From NCBI GenBank assembly GCA_000151295.1, contig GG745336.1, positions 136,286-175,026 of the forward strand: a stretch of DNA of 38,741 bases, given 5' to 3'. Numbering within the stretch: the stretch's first letter is position 1; each line of letters begins with the position of its first letter. This DNA is from Allomyces macrogynus ATCC 38327 (taxonomy: Eukaryota; Blastocladiomycota; Blastocladiomycetes; Blastocladiales; Blastocladiaceae). Position numbers and translations under genes: made by a program. This document shows positions 8,785 through 18,650 of the stretch, in pieces. The notes under the pieces were generated by a model, which ran no database searches, had not been told where the DNA came from, and saw only the letters and a program-made list of their open reading frames with translations.

Positions 8785-10377
8785 TCATAGTCCGAGCACC
8801 GTCTTGGTCCACTCGTAGCACACGTACGAAATGGACGCGGCCGGAATCACTTTCAACAGCGTCGGCGCGAGCCCCTTGTAGAACCCCTTGGCGCCCTCCT
8901 GCGCGTAGGTCCGGCGCACCGCGTCCCAAACGCCCGTGTACCGTTCCGGATGCCCCGGTGTGCCCTGCGCCTGCAAACGCGTGCGCACGAGCGACAACGG
9001 GTAGACAGATGTCGCGGAAATCGAGCTCGACAGCGTGCCAAACGCAAGCAGCCAGTGCATCGGCGGCATTGTGTAGTGCAGGTGCGGGTCGTCCGGGTCG
9101 GCACGGACCGCGTGCACTGTGCGGTACGCGGCCTTGAGCGACTCGAAAATCGCGAAATCGATGCCCGCGTACGGCACGATTCCGACCAATGAGGGACCGA
9201 GACCGCGGAAGAACGGTCTCCACCGGCCTTCGCGCCACATGTCGCGCGCGGTCTCGACGATCAGGGCATTACTCGACGCACGGACGACGGGCGCATTCCC
9301 GGCAAGCGCTGCGCGGCCATCGATCGCGGTTGCGACCATAATCCGCGTCTTGAGCGTTTCAATCGGGTAAATGGAAAACTGCGAAATCAAACCCGCAATC
9401 CCGCCGGCAACAAACCGCCCACCCATGCCGATATTGATGCCCGGGTCGTCCGGGTCGAGCCCTTGCACGCGCGCCATGGCGCGCTTGCCCTTTTCAAACA
9501 CGTAGAACTTGATGGCCGACTCGGGCATGATCTTGATGCAGTTCATGCCGTTGCCGCGCCAAAACGACGGCAGACCGCCGTCGCGGTAGATGGCGCGCAG
9601 CGAATCTTGCAGGAGCGCCATGCGCGTCAGTTGTGCGCTGGACGCCGACTTGACGCGCGTTTGCAGCAGGACCTTGAGTCGGTCGAGCGGCGCCGTGCAT
9701 GATCGGCTGACGGCTGGAGGAACAAGCAAACGGTGGGGAGCAGGGGAAGGGTAAAGAGAGATAGAGAGGTGGCGAGACGGGGCGATTGATGGATCAGCAT
9801 CAACGACCAGGAGCAGAGGCTGAACGGAAAATGCCAGGGTCAACTCATGGTTCGATCCCAATGGCAACGCGCGGGGTTCGGCGGCAACGGAGCGCAATTT
9901 CCCGGTCGCAACGGAGCGCGGGCTCCGCGGCAGAGCGTAGACGAGCAAATGCGGAAATAGAACGCACCTCCAGCGACAGCGCCGCAACTACAGAGCGAAA
10001 ACAGCACGGTCGTGAGCTTGTCGCTTGAGCACACGGCAAAGCAACATCCCTCGCCAAACGTACATCAAAAACTTGAGCTGCTTCGATTCGGATACTGGCA
10101 CGGGCTCGGCGTACTCTTCGTCGGTTTCACAGTCGTCGTCGTCTTCAGCGTCGTCGCTCTCGTCGGCCACATTGACGGGCACACGTCGCGGAAACGCACG
10201 CGGGATCGACGCCGTCGACGAGGTCCTCGGGATGTCGTCGTCCTCGATCAGTGGCGGCCGTCGCGGGTGGTGGTGATGGTGGTGGTGGTGAGGCGCCGAC
10301 GACGCCGTGGTTGGCGGCGGGTCGCGCGCCGAGGCGTCCGCGAGCGGGAGGGCCGGAGCGGGCGCAGCTTGCGCCAT
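8785..10377 (-). CDS. Mitochondrial carrier of the SCaMC / ATP-Mg-phosphate type
   Basis: A mitochondrial inner-membrane transporter; the closest type exchanges ATP-Mg (or ADP) for phosphate (SCaMC, yeast Sal1). Three exons: 10377-10064, a 20-nt microexon 9987-9968, and 9713-8785 (introns of 76 and 254 nt, donors GTACGT and GTGCGT), giving 420 residues. The microexon supplies CGAVAGA, which completes the first transmembrane helix before VSRSCTAPLDRLKVLLQ. Carrier signatures are PLDRLK, PIETLK and PLSLVR; the last, in YPLSLVRTRLQAQG, is the SCaMC-type third repeat. Each repeat also has the expected Gly-rich or aromatic second half (SFWRGNGMNCIKIMPES, FFRGLGPSLVGIVPYAG, GFYKGLAPTLLKVIPAAS). The N-terminal 100 residues are low complexity, with eight His in a row and an acidic DDAEDDDDCETDEE stretch. 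They contain no EF-hand, although fungal Sal1 has them. Confidence 0.88.
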
Positions 10378-11159
10378 GGTTGTCGGGGTATGGTCGGCGA
10401 CTCGTTGCGAGGAGTTGGTGCGCCGGTTCGGCCAGGTGGGGCAAGAAAGTGACCGACTCGGCTAGCGGAGCCCTTGCGTGCACCCTCTAGGGACCGGGTT
10501 GACGGCCCACGCACGCAAACGGCCCGCGCGGTGACTACGAAAAGTGCCGTTGCCGAACGGCTGCCGGGCAAGGAAGTTGGCCGCGAGCAAACGAGAGAAC
10601 GCCTCGCCGTGCTTGTTGTTTGCGATCGCTCACGACGAGAAGACGGTGATCGTGATCCCCTTCGAGATTGCCGTAACCGAGCGCAATCGACACCAGCGAA
10701 ATTGCAGCGCTGCTTTCGACGGCAGTGGTGTCAAGACGGAGCGCTCGATCCAAATGCCGGCGCACGACGGTTCCGGTGCGGTGCAGCTGGCTCTTTGCGC
10801 GAGTCGTCGGTCGGCGGGAGTGCAAGACGGTTCGCGCGCCGCTGCAGCTGGCCGGGTCGCAGTTGCGGGTGGTCAGTGCTTGTCGTTGTCGTTGTCGTCG
10901 TCGTCGTTGTCGTCGTCGTCGTCGTCTTGGACGTCGAGTGGATGGAGGCAGGCAGGGGATCGCTCGGCGGAGGAGTGATCGCCAGGCTTTGCCAGTGCGC
11001 TGCATTGGCGAGAACATCTCCGGCGTTTTCCGACCATTTCGTGCACGTGTGTTCTGCGAGCTGAGCAGCAACCATCGCGGCCATCCCATCCCCATCCTTC
11101 GACTTCAGTCCATGACACGACGCTTGCAACTGGTTGAGCATCTATCAGCGACGTGCACC
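10378..11159. other. Intergenic, carrier promoter side
   Basis: No supported gene. The first part should hold the carrier promoter (read leftwards). A GTC/GTT trinucleotide repeat lies at about 10879-10926. No upstream EF-hand exon for the carrier could be found here. Confidence 0.4.
10879..10926. repeat. GTC/GTT trinucleotide microsatellite
   Basis: Sixteen near-perfect tandem GTC or GTT triplets, interrupted only by T/C exchange at the third position. Not inside a recognised gene. Such tracts are prone to slippage. Confidence 0.8.
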
Positions 11160-11321
11160 ATGACCACAACATTCTCCACCCGGATGCTTCATCTCGTCAA
11201 CTTGCCGCATGTTGTGCTGGAGCGCATCGCCGAGCTCCTGACTCGCCGCGACCGCGATGCCTTGCTTCACCTGGCCCTCGCCTCGCCCGCCTTCTACGCG
11301 CTGTGCTTGCATGCTTTATAA
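11160..11321 (+). pseudogene. F-box-like head only, truncated member of the local F-box/LRR family
   Basis: From the ATG the reading frame gives 53 residues that match the amino end of the family: LVNLPHVVLERIAELL, then LLHLALASPAFYALCLHAL, followed directly by TAA. Intact relatives continue for about 450 more residues with a W-x-LVLP block and LRRs. Nothing recognisable follows in any frame before the convergent gene ending at 11512. A one-domain peptide could in principle be made, but a truncated copy is the simpler reading. Confidence 0.6.
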
Positions 11322-11511
11322 CGACTGCAGAAGGAGATGACGGCCAAAGACTATGTTGGTCACCACCACCAGTCCAGTTCGCTTCTCCACCCAATCATAA
11401 TCACCTTGATTCAATGATTCAACCATGATTCATGGACGGCCATTAATCACCGTCACGCCAGTCCCAGGCCACGGACCGACATCCCACGTTCACCAGGCGG
11501 CTAATCTTGCA

Positions 11512-12978
11512 TTAAATGTGACACACAAACTTGGTGAGACCCTGTGGCATCCGCTCAGGCACCACCTCAAAGTCGTTGCCCGACAGATCAAGCACCTTCA
11601 CTGGCGGCCACTGTCCCTCCATCACAACCAGGTCGGCCGCCTTGAGGTTGCACGCGACGATCCGGAGCGAAACCAACTGCGGCAAGGGACGCGACGCGAG
11701 GACGGCCATGGCTGCGGTCCCACCGAGGGGCCAATACACCAGCTCCAGGTGCGTGAGTGCGGGCGGCAGCCGGCCCAGGAGCGAAATGAGGGCGTTGACA
11801 TCCCCATTATCGCCTGCAACCCTGAGACGTTGAAGAGCACTTGAGAGCGGCAGATCACGACACGCCGAAGACGCTGCGCCTTGAAACGAGATATCAAGGT
11901 CGCGAGCAGCCGTCAAAAAATGAGCACCAAACGCGTGGCTGTCAGCGCTCGACTTGGCAGTGATACGAAGCTCGAGACGATCGACGGCAGCGGGCAAGAG
12001 TGTCGCAATATGCGCAGCTTCGGTCCCAGTGAGATCGCGATATATCCCGAGCACCAGCTGCTGGAGGCCGGTCCTTGGGAGTGCAGCCAAAATCACGTCG
12101 AAACCGCCCGAGAGACAGCAATTGAGTATAAACACGCGCAGCGCCGGCAACCGGTGCAGCAACAAAGCAAGCTCTGACCGTGCCGGTTCGTCAATCTTGA
12201 GGGAGACGTTGCGGATGCGAAACTGTTTCAGCGTCGGCGGCAGAAGCGAAAACAGGGTGCCCCACACTATAGCCCTGTTGCCGGAAAAATCGCTGGTCAA
12301 TTGAAGCCGTTGCAGGCTGCACGGAAGCCGGGTAAAAATCGATGATGCTTTGTCAACATCAGGAAGAAGAGGCTCAATCAGCGCCAGGTCGATAATCGAC
12401 CCAGGGAACGATTCGGTGGAACTGGGCAATGTCGTGCTAATGACATTGAGGGACTGGCAGAATGGCGGGATCGTGAACCGATGACGTCCCAAACTGCATC
12501 GGCGGAGCTGGGTGCTGGGTACAGGGATTAGCGACATGCGGGGCGACAATCGGTGGGTCGTGTTTTTGAACACGGGCAAGCGACCACTTTTCACCCGATC
12601 CTCCTCTGTGCTTAAACTCGAGTACGGCAGGAAAGTCCGGTCGTGGCCCCTGGGTGGCAGAACCAAGTACCACTTGCCGTCGTGTGTCTGCAGCCTAGCG
12701 TGCCCCGCGTCGTCGTAATTGCTAGCGTCAACCAGATCGCCAGGCCTTGGGCTAAACCGCCCGAAGTCGATGCGGTCCGAATCCACGAAAGTGACGCTGC
12801 GATGTGCCACCATTTCTGCCGACCGAATGGCAACGAGCAAGCACGGCACGAAACAACTTGGTGCGACAAACGCGAGATGTAGATGCGTCGGCATGGCGCT
12901 TCGGTCCCGAGGCCGGATGGGCCCAGCGAGAAGTTCTGCAATGCGGTACAGGATGGGGTAGGGCAGATCGGCGATCAT
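11512..12978 (-). CDS. F-box-like / leucine-rich repeat protein (intact)
   Basis: Probable substrate receptor of an SCF-type ubiquitin ligase, inferred only from architecture. An uninterrupted 488-residue ORF from the ATG at 12978, chosen because it directly precedes the F-box-like helix MIADLPYPILYRIAELL; the open frame further upstream has no ATG. Order of parts: F-box-like head with LHLAFVAPSCFVPCL; the family block KWYLVLPPRGHDRTFLP (about residues 110-130); then divergent LRRs to the end, for example LPPTLKQFRIRNVSL, LPPALTHLELVYWPLGG and WPPVKVLDLSGNDFEVVP. No signal peptide or membrane segment is seen. A TCACGTGA palindrome lies about 195 bp before the start. It is closely related to the intact gene at 27021 and to many broken copies around it. 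Confidence 0.8.
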   Translation of the reverse strand: MIADLPYPILYRIAELLAGPIRPRDRSAMPTHLHLAFVAPSCFVPCLLVAIRSAEMVAHRSVTFVDSDRIDFGRFSPRPGDLVDASNYDDAGHARLQTHDGKWYLVLPPRGHDRTFLPYSSLSTEEDRVKSGRLPVFKNTTHRLSPRMSLIPVPSTQLRRCSLGRHRFTIPPFCQSLNVISTTLPSSTESFPGSIIDLALIEPLLPDVDKASSIFTRLPCSLQRLQLTSDFSGNRAIVWGTLFSLLPPTLKQFRIRNVSLKIDEPARSELALLLHRLPALRVFILNCCLSGGFDVILAALPRTGLQQLVLGIYRDLTGTEAAHIATLLPAAVDRLELRITAKSSADSHAFGAHFLTAARDLDISFQGAASSACRDLPLSSALQRLRVAGDNGDVNALISLLGRLPPALTHLELVYWPLGGTAAMAVLASRPLPQLVSLRIVACNLKAADLVVMEGQWPPVKVLDLSGNDFEVVPERMPQGLTKFVCHI

Positions 12979-13662
12979 TTTGCAGCTGGCTTGCAACGTT
13001 TCGGCGAGAGTTCTTGGCGTCACGTTCACTTGATTTGGCGGAGAGAAGAATCAATTGCTGATGGATAAATACATGTAGTGTGACCTCTTGGACAGCAAGA
13101 TCAAGCAAGGTCGACATGAAAGCTCGAGACAGCTCGAGACTCGGTGCGGTGAGAAAACAGTGAAATGCGATCACGTGAATCAAAGCAATCATCAGAGAGG
13201 CTTGGTGACCAGCGGTGATGCTAGTGATGCATTCGAGTATGGGCTGTGTGAGCGTGGACAAGTGCAATGAGTGCAAGGATAACAGACGGATGCCTTCTCG
13301 GACTGCACGACCCCCATTGCTGGCACTTTTCTGGCCGTTGTTGGGATCAATCGAGAACGTGGTCAAGGGACCTGTCCGCCGCGTCCGAGCGCGACAGGCC
13401 GTGCACCGCCGGTTGTTGTTGTGGTTGTTTTGGCTCCTCTTCTTTGTTTGTGATAAATACACGCCGGCCCCACACTCCAGCGCGGGCGGCAGCTTTGCTT
13501 CCGGAAAACCCGTGCCTTCCGCCCAGTCACTGCTGCGACATCAGCAAAGCAAATATCAAAGCCAAAATAGAGGTTGTTACAAAGGAGTGCGGAAACATGC
13601 AAAATGTGCAGTCCACCTGATCACAATTTCTCAACAAGACAGCGCGGCTTCACGGCTTCACA
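12979..13662. other. Intergenic, upstream of the intact F-box/LRR gene
   Basis: No gene supported. It includes the promoter side of the gene starting at 12978 and the palindromic E-box TCACGTGA at 13171-13178. A GTTGTTGTGGTTGTTTTGG run lies at about 13412-13431. Confidence 0.4.
13171..13178. promoter_or_regulatory. Palindromic E-box TCACGTGA
   Basis: A perfect TCACGTGA, the extended site bound by fungal bHLH factors such as Cbf1, 193 bp upstream of the F-box/LRR start codon at 12978. Only the sequence match supports it. Confidence 0.3.
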
Positions 13663-14359
13663 TCACCTGGAAGCTGCCGAGCGGCAGCTCACTCCAATCA
13701 AAATGAGCTCAACAACTGAAGCAGGGATATGGGCGGCGAGCGTGGTGCCATAGACCATCAAGGACTTGCACACTGGCGGAATAAGGTATCCGGAATCCTG
13801 CATGATTTCATACCGGCAAAGTTCCATTCGGGCACTGGTAAAAAGACCAGCGACGTGACAAGTGGCAGACAATAGGCATCAGTGTGCAACTCTCCCTCGT
13901 TTGCAGGCGTGAAAGCAGCACCCACCAAGTGGCGCTCGTAAGCAATCAGGTCGATGTCGTCGTTGCGATCATCATCAGAATCCTCCTCGTCCTCGTCATC
14001 TTCGATCGTGTTTGGGCATGGCAAAAAAGTCCGGTCGCGACGCTGGGGCAGCAGGACCAGGTACCAGTGAATCTCGTCCACCGCGTGGCCATCATCATCA
14101 AAGCAAGTCACGACAATGCCGCCAGGAGTCCTTTCTAACTAAATGTCTGCATCGACACCATCGGAGCCCACAAATGTGATAAAGTTGGTTGCACATGCTC
14201 CATCCGACTGAATGGCTGCGCGCATGCATGACACATGGAAGACTGGTGCAGCGAGCGCGAGATTCAAATGAGCGGTTTGGCATCACGGTCCAAAGGAATT
14301 GGTCCGGCAAGAAACTCAGCGATGCGGAACAAGATGTGGTAAGGGAGACTTGTGATCAT
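13663..14359 (-). pseudogene. Broken F-box/LRR family member
   Basis: From the ATG at 14359: MITSLPYHILFRIAEFLAGP, then a frameshift near 14265 before HLNLALAAPVFHVSCM, an in-frame TAG near 14142 (after FVGSDGVDADI), then the family block WYLVLLPQRRDRTFLP followed by an acidic insert (DDEDEEDSDDD). A further frameshift near 13790 leads to PPVCKSLMVYGTTL. The LRR half is missing. The parts line up in order with the intact gene at 11512-12978, so this is a decayed, 3'-truncated copy. Confidence 0.75.
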
Positions 14360-14859
14360 GTTGCAGCGGAGCTCTGACGGCGTGATTGGACTTGCTGCAC
14401 AACGGCGGCGAGTACGGGATGCTGGTCGTGAAATGCTGCTGGGTTGGTGACCAGACTCGTCGGCAACGCAGGCCGACCAGAGCGGAAGGGTGGAAGCAAA
14501 AGCTGACAACTAACTGGGTGTTATTCATCACATGAGCTGCCTGATTGCAGAAGACAACTCCCAGACCCAAAGCTGAAGTCGAAGTGTCCTGTTCCACCAT
14601 ACTCTTGACAGTAACTCGCAGCAACTCCAGTTGCATGCGATTCAACTGCATCAATATCCGCGCGCATTTCTTCTCTGTATGACTTTCCAAGGGTTAGCTC
14701 GGCAGAGCAAGACGGGAACCGCTGTTTGTTATGCCACCAGCGATGACGGTGCGCCGCCATGACTGTCCAACCAAGTTAAGGCAACCAATAAGTGACCAAT
14801 TTATCGTGATAATAATAACCGCGCTGCCCTCAAGTCTTTTCTCCACCCGACCAAGTCCC
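14360..14859. other. Intergenic between two broken F-box/LRR copies
   Basis: Nothing recognisable as coding on either strand. AT content is higher than in the housekeeping genes. Confidence 0.35.
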
Positions 14860-14996
14860 ACCAACTCACGTAGAAAGCCAGGACGGTGAGTGCGAGTTTC
14901 AAGTGCGAGGGCTGTCGCCCATGAAAGGGGTAAAACGGAGCAGCAAGCAACTCGGCGATGCCCAGAGAGGATGGCGAAGGGCAGATCGGCCAACAT
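14860..14996 (-). pseudogene. F-box-like head fragment
   Basis: Starts with MLADLPFAIL. A frameshift then leads to GIAELLAAPFYPFHGRQPS and LKLALTVLAFYVS, matching the amino end of the family. No W-x-LVLP block or LRR follows on the same strand. It is a fragment of a family member, lying just downstream of an unrelated LRR tail fragment. Confidence 0.55.
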
Positions 14997-15068
14997 CACA
15001 GCAGCAACTTTGGGTCATGTGTCGGTCAGCCTGATGAACTGGTTGTTCAAGAGCCGGAGCATAAGCAA

Positions 15069-15419
15069 TCACGGCAAGTCCCGCGCAGCGATCGTGGCCA
15101 GGACCGCGGTCCGGCCAATCGGCCAGTTGTTGAGTTCGAGGTGCGTGAGCGATGGTGGCAACTGGTCCAGGAGCGCGACCACGTCCACAGCGTACCTGTG
15201 AACCCCAGTCCCCTTGAGCGTGAGCCGCTCGAGCGTGTTGGAGAGCCGCATGTCGTGACACGCCGCGCACGCCTTCCTTTGAAACGAAATGGCCAGGTTA
15301 CAGACGGCTATCTTGAAATGAGCCCTAAACACGCGCGCGTTGACCTCGGATTGGGCACGAAGGAGGACCTTGAGGACTGAGGAGCACTCAAGTCGAATCA
15401 TTGAGCGGGAAATGATCAT
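15069..15419 (-). pseudogene. LRR tail fragment of the F-box/LRR family
   Basis: An open stretch containing LERLTLKGTGVHRYAVDVVA and LPPSLTHLELNNWPIGRTAV, closely matching the carboxy-terminal LRRs of the intact gene at 11512 (LPPALTHLELVYWPLGGTAA). It has no head: the sequence upstream on this strand belongs to a different F-box-like gene (15528-17180). It ends where an F-box-like head fragment of another copy begins, so this is a rearranged remnant. Confidence 0.65.
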
Positions 15420-15527
15420 GTTCAGGTCAGGTCACGCACGACACTTCTCTATGATCATGAATCTACACCACCTTGCCCACTCCGCATATTCATTGCTATG
15501 ATTCTCCCTCCGTACTGAAAGAAACCA

Positions 15528-17180
15528 TCACAGATGCACATCGACTTGATGGACATACTCTGGCAACTTGTGAGGAAAAATGATAGCCGAGCGTGCCTTG
15601 TTGACAAGCTGCTCAAGCCGAGGAATCGTCGTGGGCCATGAATCTGTTCCCTGAACCGTCCAAATTTGCTGGTCGGCCCTCGTAGCAACGGAATCAAACT
15701 GCAGCACGTGCAGTTCCGGTAGGGTCGGAAGCAAAATATCGTACTCGCACCGCGACCATATCCCATGCACCACATCGATATGGGCAATGCGCAACTGCGG
15801 GAGCACCGTGTGCGCCAGGAGGTTGAAAAAGAGGGCCGAGCACTTGGCCATTGTGAGCGAAGGGAAGACGGTGCCAAGTGATGCGAGCTGAGCCTGGATA
15901 CTGGCCAAGTGCGGCGCCGTCAGCGTTCCAGGTCGCGAGGGATCGACAAAAGGAATTGGAGCATTCAACAGCGCAGAATCGTGAGCACCCGACTCGGGAA
16001 ACGTTTCAGGACGACTGCTCTCGGCAACAGCACTTTCAAGATGCGTCAAATGTTGAAGCTGGGCAAGCGAGACCATTTCCGACGCATAGAGCTGCGATCC
16101 ATTGTCAGGTGCACTGGCGCTGGGAAAAATCAACGTCGTCAGGTTGGTGTGGTGCTGAGCCCACATCAGCGCATCGCTATCCATGCCAATACTCTGATCG
16201 TGGTATCCCACAATGTGCAACGTTGGCACATGCCACAACAGGGTTTCCAGCTGGGAAATCAGGACACGCGGCGCACGAACAAAGCGCAAGCGCTCAAAAC
16301 TATCGGTGAATTCGGCCACACTTTCGTCCAAGCGATCCCAGTCGCCTTCCAACCATCCTTCACCGGCTTGGTATGCGGCCGGGTACTGCATGGACCACGT
16401 TTCGAGATGCGTCATGTAGGACGTGAATTGGACATGCATGCGCAGGCTGGTCAAGCCCACGGGCGACTGTGCATAGAGAGCACGCAAATGTGGAGCCGCG
16501 GGGAAGGCGCACATCGTCGCCGGACCGTACGTGAGAGAGCGCAAGTTTGGAAACGTCAAGTCTGCAAGCCACGATATGTCTGACGAGGCGCCAACCACTA
16601 ACGACACAAGTTGATTCTGGAGGGCATCAAGTAGCGCACACGAAACACTGGCAGGTGCATTACAAGAAAGATGGAGGTGAACAAGTCGAGGAAGCACTTG
16701 CGCAAGTCGACGAGGGAGGACAAGCATGTTCCAGTCAACGGCAGCATCAGCATCCTCCACCAGCTGTCCCACCTGGAGCGTGGTGATCACATTGCCGGGA
16801 ACGCGCAACACACGGCCAATCGAGGTTGCTGGCTCAGCAAGGGGCACTGACGGGCCATTATTGGTCGCGAAAATGTCCACCTCGCACACGGGAATCAGTG
16901 GGCGGTCAAGGTCTTGAACACAACAGCATACGTTTGCAATTGCTATCGTGACATAGTCATTGCGCCCCTGGTTGATCTGCAATGGTCTCACGACACTCTT
17001 CACGACCGCGAAATTGTCTAGAAGCACACGGAGTGCGGATGGGCGCACTTCGCGGCAGGCGCCAGCGAGGTGGAAAAGATCGCGTGGGCCGGGACAAACT
17101 AGGTTGGCGTTGACGGGATCATGAGCCGCGACATGTTGCGCAATTTGGTCGAGCAACTCGGTTGGGAGCGTTCCCAGCAT
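15528..17180 (-). CDS. F-box-like protein of a second subfamily (intact, about 550 aa)
   Basis: A single uninterrupted ORF. I place the start at the ATG at 17180 because it opens the F-box-like helix MLGTLPTELLDQIAQHV; an in-frame ATG at 17252 would add 24 unremarkable residues. After the head (DLFHLAGACREVRPSALRVL) the protein has irregular leucine-rich segments, such as LPRLVHLHLSCNAP, LTFPNLRSLTYGP, TNLTTLIFPSAS, LPQLRIAHIDVVHG and LPTLPELHVLQFDS. It lacks the W-x-LVLP block and the LPPSLTHLEL type of repeat seen in its neighbours, so it is a distinct lineage. No signal or membrane segments. A role as an SCF adaptor is inference from the head alone. Confidence 0.75.
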   Translation of the reverse strand: MLGTLPTELLDQIAQHVAAHDPVNANLVCPGPRDLFHLAGACREVRPSALRVLLDNFAVVKSVVRPLQINQGRNDYVTIAIANVCCCVQDLDRPLIPVCEVDIFATNNGPSVPLAEPATSIGRVLRVPGNVITTLQVGQLVEDADAAVDWNMLVLPRRLAQVLPRLVHLHLSCNAPASVSCALLDALQNQLVSLVVGASSDISWLADLTFPNLRSLTYGPATMCAFPAAPHLRALYAQSPVGLTSLRMHVQFTSYMTHLETWSMQYPAAYQAGEGWLEGDWDRLDESVAEFTDSFERLRFVRAPRVLISQLETLLWHVPTLHIVGYHDQSIGMDSDALMWAQHHTNLTTLIFPSASAPDNGSQLYASEMVSLAQLQHLTHLESAVAESSRPETFPESGAHDSALLNAPIPFVDPSRPGTLTAPHLASIQAQLASLGTVFPSLTMAKCSALFFNLLAHTVLPQLRIAHIDVVHGIWSRCEYDILLPTLPELHVLQFDSVATRADQQIWTVQGTDSWPTTIPRLEQLVNKARSAIIFPHKLPEYVHQVDVHL

Positions 17181-17329
17181 GATTGTCCGTGTTGGATTAC
17201 TGCTATGCTTGAAGTGAGCAGCAGCAAACGAGCGTCGTTGCTGTTGGTTCAAAGTGTGGCCAGAGCAATCCTTCAGACGACGACCGACATTGATGAGGCG
17301 AGTTCATGTCTTTGTGGAAATGGGTGGTG

Positions 17330-18084
17330 CTTTGCACGTGCATCGAGTTTGGAAAGCTGCATGGGCAAGTCCGCAATACATGAAACTCGTTGACAGCAAA
17401 TGACACCGTCATCAGCGTGGCGGGCAGCACATCGACAAAGAAATTGAGCACTGGGCCCGCATCTGCGGGAAAGGTTTCAAGCATGATGAGCGTGGTGAGA
17501 TGGAGCGGAAAATGAGCAAATGCTTTGGAAATCTTGTTCTCGTTGGGCAAGACACAGTTCATCACCAACAGCTTCTTGAGCGACTCGGGCAAGTTCTTGA
17601 CGTGGTCCCACAAGACCTTGCCCACCAGCGTGAGCCGCTGGCACTGCGGCGGGACCATCGTGCTCACGGGGCCGATGAAAATCGTCGTGTAGCAGCGTCC
17701 ATTTGCGGCTGGCAGGCTCCTTTTCGACCAGAGGCAACGAGTTGCGGTTCTCATCTCGCGGAATCAGTGTCAGGTATCACTGCATGTGCTGGGTCACTGG
17801 ATCTCGGACAGCGACAAGGCGACCGAGAGATTCCAAGCGGGGCGTCAAGACCAGGTTGGGTACAGCAAACTCCAGAGTCGTCTTGTTGTTGATGGGTCCG
17901 TTGCGAATTGCGGCGTCGAGGCACGGCGCGTAGAGAGCTGGGGCGGCAAGGGGAAGGCGAAGAAGCGAGAGTCGGCTCCCGTCGGGGTCGTTGTTAGGAC
18001 GCGCTGGGCAATGAGGACCAACAGGTCGTGGAGGAGGTTGGTGAGATCAAGCGCGTGGGGCGTGGTTGCGTCGTGTCTGGTCAT
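17330..18084 (-). pseudogene. Broken F-box/LRR family member
   Basis: From the ATG at 18084: an F-box-like head LTNLLHDLLVLIAQRVL, a frameshift near 17990 into LPLAAPALYAPCLDAAIRNG, a TGA near 17778 just before YLTLIPRDENRNSLPLVEKE (the family block), then another frameshift near 17690 into PPQCQRLTLVGKVLWDHV and LPESLKKLLVMNCVLP. It fades out before the LRR end. All parts are in family order. At least two frameshifts and one stop make a functional product unlikely unless the assembly has errors. Confidence 0.75.
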
Positions 18085-18650
18085 GATGCCTCGGGTTGCT
18101 GCTTGGCGCGTCGTTTTCGGGAGAGAGGTGTGGTAACAGCTCGTCGATGACCGCGTCGGCAAGGGTGTGGTGGAAGTGGAACGCGGCTGGCCTTTGCGGT
18201 GGCGCAGGTGGGCCGTGGCGCGGTTTGTTGGTGGTGAGACAGTGTGAGACGTGGTGGTCGCACAGTGAGACTTGTGCGATGGAAATGGCAGGCGGTCACC
18301 TGACAAGTCGGAGGTCCTTCGCGCCCACGCCCGTTTCCGCTTCTTTTTGCAGTCTCTTTCCTCTTTTCTTTTGCACTTTTCTTGTGCTCGAGGACCCTTC
18401 CTGTCGGCACGGCCACCATCGTCAAGCTGAGCAACTTCCAGCAACCGCCACAACACGACTCTCGCGCGCGCGCTTCAGCACTCCCTGCAACGACGGCCTC
18501 ACGACGCGCCCGTGCCGCCCCCACACGCTCTCCACACGCGTGTCCCGCTGCTGCCTGCTTTTTCTGCGATCGCGCCTTGGCCCTGCCTGCCTTGCTGCTG
18601 GCCAACATCTCTTTCTGTTGCTCGAGCCGCCCCGTCGACGCGCCGACACC
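18085..18650. other. Intergenic, NOT4 promoter side
   Basis: Separates a broken leftward gene from NOT4. No gene recognised. A pyrimidine-rich run (CTTCTTTTTGCAGTCTCTTTCC and on, about 18340-18380), often seen before fungal transcription starts, lies about 280 bp upstream of the NOT4 ATG. Confidence 0.4.

Noticed and set aside
9845..9862. GGTTCGATCCC resembling a tRNA B box
   Set aside because: No acceptor, D or anticodon arms can be folded around it; it lies inside a carrier intron.
10251..10300. GGTGGTGATGGTGGTGGTGG repeat as a regulatory repeat
   Set aside because: It is the antisense of the poly-His codons in the first carrier exon.
10725..11321. A longer frame that would extend the 11160 ORF upstream to 10725
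   Set aside because: The added part is the GTC repeat translated as Arg/Cys-rich sequence with no similarity; the family head begins close to the ATG at 11160.
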